Assembly (NCBI GenBank): GCA_905214825.1
Contig: CAJMNV010000083.1
Location: 1 to 8,773, forward strand
DNA: 8,773 nt
Origin: an uncultured bacterium
GTDB lineage: Bacteria > Bacillota > Clostridia > Lachnospirales > Anaerotignaceae
Direction of reading: 5' to 3'
The notes under the pieces were generated by a model, which did not search any database, was not told where the DNA came from, and saw nothing but the letters and a program-made list of their open reading frames with translations. This document shows, piece by piece, positions 5,474 through 8,773 of the stretch (the stretch's first letter is position 1; the number at the start of each line of letters is the position of its first letter). The translations under genes were made by a program, and so were the position numbers.

Positions 5474-6355
5474 ATGCAAGAAAGTATTCTGCAAAAGGTA
5501 TCTGAAACAGATATTATCGCCCCAACAGAAAAAATACTACAATTTTTGGTAGAGACGGGCATCATTGTTTTGAAAATTTTCATTACATTTTTATTATGCT
5601 GGTTTGCCATACGCATACTCAATCGCATCATCAAACATTTTTTTGTTGCACAAACAAAAAAACAACGCCTTGCCATGACAGAACGTAAAGCAAAAACATT
5701 GAATTCCATCACATCTAGTGTTGTCAAATATGTGATTTATTTCATTGGGATATTTACCGTACTGGATTTTTTAGGTGTAGATAGCAAATCTTTGGTTGTT
5801 GTTGCCAGTGCAGGCTCTGGTGCCATCGGTTTGGGTGCACAAAATATTGTAATGGATATGTTTGGTGGATTTTTCATATTATTTGAAGACCACTACGCTG
5901 TTGGTGACATTGTCACCATACAAAATATCACAGGGACTGTGGAAAGTGTCACACTGCGCTCTACCAAAATCAGAGATGTACAAGGTTGTGTGCATATCAT
6001 TCCCAATGGTTCTGTAGGTACTGTCACAAATATGTGTCGAGAATTTATCAATGCTGTGGTAACGGTAGGCGTTTCTTATGATGCAGATATTGACAGCGTG
6101 CTTGCCGTGTTACAAGATGAAATGGAAAAAACAAAAGATATGCCTGATATTTTGGAAACACCCAATATCATTGGTGTCACAGGATTAGATGACTCTGCTG
6201 TCACAATCAAAATCGTTGCAAAATGCCATGTCAAAACAAATATATTAACCGAAGCAGAATTACGCCGCCGCATCAAAAAACGTCTTGATGCAGAAGGTAT
6301 TGATATTCCATTTCCACAACGTACATTGCATATTGTTTCACAAAAGGAGGGATAA
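5474..6355 (+). CDS. MscS-family small-conductance mechanosensitive channel
   Basis: This 293-residue protein is a compact MscS homologue that opens under membrane tension to release ions and osmolytes during hypo-osmotic shock. Three membrane segments are visible: TM1 about 27-50, TM2 about 83-101, and the pore helix TM3 about 106-137. TM3 is Gly/Ala-rich (VVVASAGSGAIGLGAQN) and runs into FGGFFILFEDHYAVGDIV. The beta domain follows (about 140-195, including HIIPNGSVGTVTN), then an alpha/beta C-terminal vestibule (about 195-290). A GTG at 5444 would give ten extra residues overlapping the previous gene. The ATG at 5474 is preferred because AAAGGACGG lies about 11 bases upstream and spacing fits the operon. 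The DUF951 gene follows after three bases, a common arrangement in Firmicutes. Confidence 0.93.
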   Translation: MQESILQKVSETDIIAPTEKILQFLVETGIIVLKIFITFLLCWFAIRILNRIIKHFFVAQTKKQRLAMTERKAKTLNSITSSVVKYVIYFIGIFTVLDFLGVDSKSLVVVASAGSGAIGLGAQNIVMDMFGGFFILFEDHYAVGDIVTIQNITGTVESVTLRSTKIRDVQGCVHIIPNGSVGTVTNMCREFINAVVTVGVSYDADIDSVLAVLQDEMEKTKDMPDILETPNIIGVTGLDDSAVTIKIVAKCHVKTNILTEAELRRRIKKRLDAEGIDIPFPQRTLHIVSQKEG

Positions 6356-6358
6356 TTT

Positions 6359-6550
6359 TTGGATTTACAAGTGGGAGATATTGTACAAATGAAAAAAAAA
6401 CACCCTTGTGGTTCTACACAATGGGAAATACTGCGTACTGGCATTGACTTTCGCATCAAATGCTGTGGTTGCGGGCATATGGTCATGTTGCCTCGTGTGA
6501 AATTTGAAAAAAATGTAAAAAAAATCATATCCCGTAACACAGAACAATAA
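6359..6550 (+). CDS. DUF951 family protein
   Basis: This 63-residue protein matches DUF951 end to end: VGDIVQMKKKHPCGS, then WEILRTGIDFRIKCCGCGH, then MVMLPRVKFEKNVKKI. Such proteins are small and cytosolic. The paired cysteines (KCCGCGH, with an earlier Cys in HPCGS) suggest a metal or structural Cys cluster, and the beta-strand pattern suggests a small barrel. The cellular role is unknown. The start is TTG at 6359, supported by a consensus AAGGAGG ending 8 bases upstream inside the end of mscS; no in-frame ATG gives a family-length protein. It sits three bases after the mscS stop and just before a strong terminator. Conserved adjacency to mscS-like genes across clostridia suggests linked expression but does not prove a joint function. 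Confidence 0.92.
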   Translation: MDLQVGDIVQMKKKHPCGSTQWEILRTGIDFRIKCCGCGHMVMLPRVKFEKNVKKIISRNTEQ

Positions 6551-6554
6551 TTTT

Positions 6555-6596
6555 AGAAAAGGGCACACTTTGTTGCAGCAAAGTATGCCCTTTTCT
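6555..6596 (+). terminator. Strong rho-independent terminator of the mscS operon
   Basis: An 18-base stem (6555-6572 with 6579-6596) has a single C-A mismatch and a six-base loop TTGCAG. The arms begin AGAAAAGGGC and end GCCCTTTTCT, so the T-run is built into the 3' arm. It begins five bases after the DUF951 stop. The A-rich opposite side would let it act weakly in the other direction. Confidence 0.85.
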
Positions 6597-6745
6597 CTCA
6601 TAAAATCCACCATTACACATATTTTTACAATATGTGAAAAACAATTTAATAAAAATGTAAGGTTTCGTTATGCAGAATGTAAAATTTACCTCATATACTG
6701 ATAACATGAACAAAAATGAACCAATATCTATAACGAGGTGACACC
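6597..6745 (+). other. Intergenic region ahead of the lipoprotein gene
   Basis: These 149 bases hold a small hairpin, CACATAT/ATATGTG (6616-6636, 7-base loop), a perfect short palindrome GTAAAATTTAC (6679-6689), and a possible -10 box TATACT (6694-6699). No convincing -35 box lies 16-18 bases upstream, so the promoter call is weak. The palindrome just before the -10 box would suit a repressor or activator site, but it is short and AT-rich. Confidence 0.3.
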
Positions 6746-7285
6746 ATGCGTAAAAAATATACAACGTATTTGATTTGTGGTACTTTACTTTTGCAACTAA
6801 CCGCTTGTCAAATACAAACACAACCTGTTTCCAACACAACAATCCCTACGGAAACCGTAGCCCAAGTACAACAAAACACATATCAATCTTTGCAAAAAAG
6901 CGAAGGAGATATATTGGCTGTCAATCTGGAAGCCACACCCTCTGAAACAGAAGCGCCATTTTTCTACATCGAAGTTTCACAAGATGTAGAAGCCACATTA
7001 TCTTTCGACTTTACCAAAACAGAAGGCAATGCAAATATTGGCTATTATGTACAAGGCAACACAGAAAAAATATCCATTCCCTTGGATTTTTCCGTCGTAA
7101 CCAAAGAAGTCAGCAACGAACTGACCGTCCCGCTCAAAAAAGGTATGAATGTGTTTTATATGACGGGTGATGGGTGTCAGTGTTCTTTGCGTTGTGAATT
7201 AAGTGATATAGATATGGAAAAAATTCTATTTGCCGACACACTGCCTCTCTCACCATCAACCACAGAAACAACGGATAACATATGA
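6746..7285 (+). CDS. Secreted lipoprotein of unknown function
   Basis: This 179-residue protein has a classic lipoprotein signal: MRKKYTT, a hydrophobic stretch, then the lipobox LTAC with lipidated C21, so it should be anchored on the outer face of the membrane. After a Thr/Gln-rich linker (about 22-55) the domain at about 58-165 looks beta-rich and resembles a jelly-roll in pattern only: FFYIEVSQDVEATLSFDF, then IGYYVQGNTEKISIPLDF, then VPLKKGMNVFYMTGDGCQC. Three cysteines (CQCSLRC) could form a disulfide or bind metal. A Ser/Thr/Pro tail ends the protein. GAGGTGA sits 5 bases before the ATG. Its stop overlaps the start of the next gene (ATGA), so the pair is co-translated. I do not recognise the family; a ligand-binding or surface stress role is only a guess. 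Confidence 0.82.
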   Translation: MRKKYTTYLICGTLLLQLTACQIQTQPVSNTTIPTETVAQVQQNTYQSLQKSEGDILAVNLEATPSETEAPFFYIEVSQDVEATLSFDFTKTEGNANIGYYVQGNTEKISIPLDFSVVTKEVSNELTVPLKKGMNVFYMTGDGCQCSLRCELSDIDMEKILFADTLPLSPSTTETTDNI

Positions 7286-7608
7286 ACAACGGCTTTTGGG
7301 TTGCAAACTTCTACCACACATTACAGCCAAAACATAACCACGAAACCATATTTTTCTCTTGTGCCTGTTTTGGGCCACTGGAAGCCATCACCTATGGCAT
7401 AAATGCAGAAGGTAAGCTGTATCAAGAACATACATATCCCAACGATTTTGACGAAAGTGATTTGCAATCCCACATAAAATATTTACAAAAAGAGGATATG
7501 TTGGCAATATTGGAACAAGAAATCACAATTTGTCAATCAGAAAATCAAACACAATTTATCCCTCGTTTGCAACAAATACAAAAAAATATACAACATTTCA
7601 AACCATAA
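7282..7608 (+). CDS. Hypothetical 108-residue protein coupled to the lipoprotein
   Basis: I do not recognise this protein. It has no signal peptide or membrane segment and should be cytosolic. The first half looks beta-rich and aromatic (FWVANFYHTL, then IFFSCACFGPLEAITYGIN), followed by charged helices from about residue 60. Two cysteines in CAC (about 27-29) are conspicuous. The ATG overlaps the lipoprotein stop and has no clear ribosome binding site (only CGGATAAC upstream), so it probably depends on re-initiation from the upstream gene. A bidirectional terminator begins 14 bases after its stop. Pairing an exported lipoprotein with a cytosolic protein through stop-start overlap suggests functional linkage, but nothing in the sequence tells what it is. 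Confidence 0.75.
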   Translation: MNNGFWVANFYHTLQPKHNHETIFFSCACFGPLEAITYGINAEGKLYQEHTYPNDFDESDLQSHIKYLQKEDMLAILEQEITICQSENQTQFIPRLQQIQKNIQHFKP

Positions 7609-7621
7609 TCTATACACAAAA

Positions 7622-7658
7622 AGAGGTGTATCCTTTGAAAAACAACGGATACACCTCT
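7622..7658. terminator. Bidirectional terminator between convergent genes
   Basis: Perfect 12-base arms AGAGGTGTATCC (7622-7633) and GGATACACCTCT (7647-7658) enclose a 13-base loop. On the minus strand the stem is followed directly by TTTTTGTG, a good U-tract for the metal ATPase transcript. On the plus strand the tail is GTTCAATTTTATT, a weaker but plausible terminator for the lipoprotein pair. Confidence 0.85.
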
Positions 7659-7679
7659 GTTCAATTTTATTGGCATATA

Positions 7680-8773
7680 TTATTTTCTCCGCATTGCATT
7701 ACAAATTGCAAGTACCGCCACGCCCACATCAGCAAAAACAGCCAACCACATGGTGGACATACCAATGGCAATCAGTAAAAGCATAATCACTTTCACACCC
7801 AATGCAAACACAATATTTTGGAGTACAATTTTTCTTGTATTTTTTGCAATACGCAAACCAACTTGCAGTTTTGCAATATCATCATCCATCAAAACAACAT
7901 CAGCTGCTTCAATCGCTGCATCTGAGCCGATTGCTCCCATGGCAATCCCCACATCAGCCCCTGCCAACACAGGGGCATCATTGATACCATCACCCACGAA
8001 TGCTGTTTTGGATTTTGGATTTTGTTTTTGTAATATTTCTTCCAATTTCATTACTTTATCTTGTGGCAATAATTCCGCATAAATATGGTCAATCCCCAAT
8101 GTATGCCCAATCGTTTCCGCAGTTTCTTTTCTGTCACCAGAAAGCATTACCAGTTCTTTGATACCATATTTTTTTAAGTCTTGCAACGCTTCTTTACAAT
8201 TTTCTTTTATGGTATCGTCTACCACCAGATATCCCAAATATTGGTTATCTGCTGCGACATACACCACAGAACCTATTCCATCATATTTTTGATATGCAAT
8301 ATCCATTTGTTCCATCAAACGGTTGTTACCGACTGCCATTTGTTTACCATCGACTTGATATAAAATACCAAAACCGCCTTTTTCCTGATAATCAGAAACA
8401 TCTTGTGGCATTTGATTTGTCATTTGTGTGTATTTTGCTACAATGGCTTTTGCAATCGGGTGATTGGACATTGCTTCACCTGCTGCCACCAATGCCAGCA
8501 TATTTTCATCACCCACCATTTGTGTCACAGCAAATTCACCTTTTGTCAATGTACCTGTTTTGTCAAACACAATACAATCTGTGTGACAAAGTGCATCTAA
8601 ATAATTGCTACCTTTGACCAATATTCCATTTTTTGATGCCGCACCAATACCAGCAAAATAACTCAATGGCACAGAAAGCACCAATGCACAAGGACAAGAA
8701 ACAACCAAAAACATCAACGCACGCCCAAACCAAACCGACAACGCACCATATCCCAACAAAGGCGGTACAAATG
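7680..8773 (-). CDS. P1B-2-type heavy-metal (Zn/Cd/Pb) translocating ATPase, 3' part, cut by the right edge
   Basis: About 364 residues of the C-terminal half are present, and the frame is still open at 8773, so the true start lies outside. It exports divalent soft metals across the cytoplasmic membrane using ATP. The membrane metal site VSCPCALVLS (CPC, about 8688-8696) marks a P1B pump. The phosphorylation site is DKTGTLT (Asp codon at 8562-8564), followed by SNHPIAKAI (the HP locus of the nucleotide-binding domain), LSGDRKE and the hinge VGDGINDAPVL. The final membrane pair carries a Lys (ALGVKVIMLL) and an Asp (MWLAVFADVGVAVL), the pattern of the P1B-2 CadA/ZntA subgroup rather than copper pumps. 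FVPPLL just before the CPC helix also fits that group. Any N-terminal metal-binding domains and the neighbouring regulator are out of view. Confidence 0.93.
   Translation of the reverse strand, partial: FVPPLLGYGALSVWFGRALMFLVVSCPCALVLSVPLSYFAGIGAASKNGILVKGSNYLDALCHTDCIVFDKTGTLTKGEFAVTQMVGDENMLALVAAGEAMSNHPIAKAIVAKYTQMTNQMPQDVSDYQEKGGFGILYQVDGKQMAVGNNRLMEQMDIAYQKYDGIGSVVYVAADNQYLGYLVVDDTIKENCKEALQDLKKYGIKELVMLSGDRKETAETIGHTLGIDHIYAELLPQDKVMKLEEILQKQNPKSKTAFVGDGINDAPVLAGADVGIAMGAIGSDAAIEAADVVLMDDDIAKLQVGLRIAKNTRKIVLQNIVFALGVKVIMLLLIAIGMSTMWLAVFADVGVAVLAICNAMRRK

Noticed and set aside
5218..5727. A 169-codon minus-strand open frame
   Set aside because: It is antisense to the amidotransferase and the start of mscS, both of which are clearly coding on the plus strand.
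1..8773. Mobile element, CRISPR array, toxin-antitoxin or defence system
   Set aside because: I found no transposase or integrase motifs, regularly spaced repeats, nuclease motifs, or small toxin-antitoxin-like pairs with recognisable features.

Overview
The window looks like ordinary chromosome from a low-GC Firmicute, most likely a Clostridia/Lachnospirales-type anaerobe. The DNA is AT-rich, ribosome binding sites are strong AGGAG types, promoters are sigma-A-like, and the gene set (MtaB, Cof-type HAD, MtnN, MscS followed by DUF951) is typical of that group. I see no transposase, integrase, CRISPR array, tRNA or rRNA, and nothing that clearly marks a mobile or defence island.

Left part, minus strand (1-2884). 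A sigma-A-like promoter at 2856-2884 reads leftward into a three-gene operon: an unrecognised helical protein (2239-2811), a Cof-type HAD-IIB phosphatase joined to it by an ATGA overlap (1448-2242), and the tRNA methylthiotransferase mtaB (127-1425). After mtaB a second leftward promoter (60-88) starts a leader that runs off the edge. Its first bases resemble the start of a T-box stem I, so an amino-acid-responsive gene may lie just outside the window.

Middle (2885-4758). A bidirectional hairpin terminator (about 2974-3019) separates that operon from a single-gene unit, an unrecognised 155-residue protein with a strongly acidic tail (3252-3719) and its own near-consensus promoter. Between its stop and the terminator lie about 230 bases that I cannot explain. 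Further right is mtnN (3874-4575), encoding MTA/SAH nucleosidase. It is divergent from the next operon across a 183-bp region that holds promoters for both directions and a small inverted repeat.

Right part, plus strand (4759-6596). A compact operon encodes a peptidase C26 / gamma-Glu-GABA hydrolase-like amidotransferase, an MscS-family channel and a DUF951 protein with a TTG start. It ends in a strong terminator. Next comes a two-gene unit (6746-7608): a secreted lipoprotein whose stop overlaps the start of a small unrecognised protein. It converges on the 3' portion of a P1B-2 (Zn/Cd/Pb-exporting) ATPase on the minus strand, which continues past the right edge. A bidirectional terminator (7622-7658) lies between them.

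The recognisable genes are housekeeping: tRNA modification, SAM by-product salvage, osmotic safety valve, metal efflux and phosphate-ester hydrolysis. The unexplained parts are three or four orphan proteins, the T-box-like leader at the left edge, and the long 3' region at 3020-3251. I did not find convincing evidence of a new multi-gene system.
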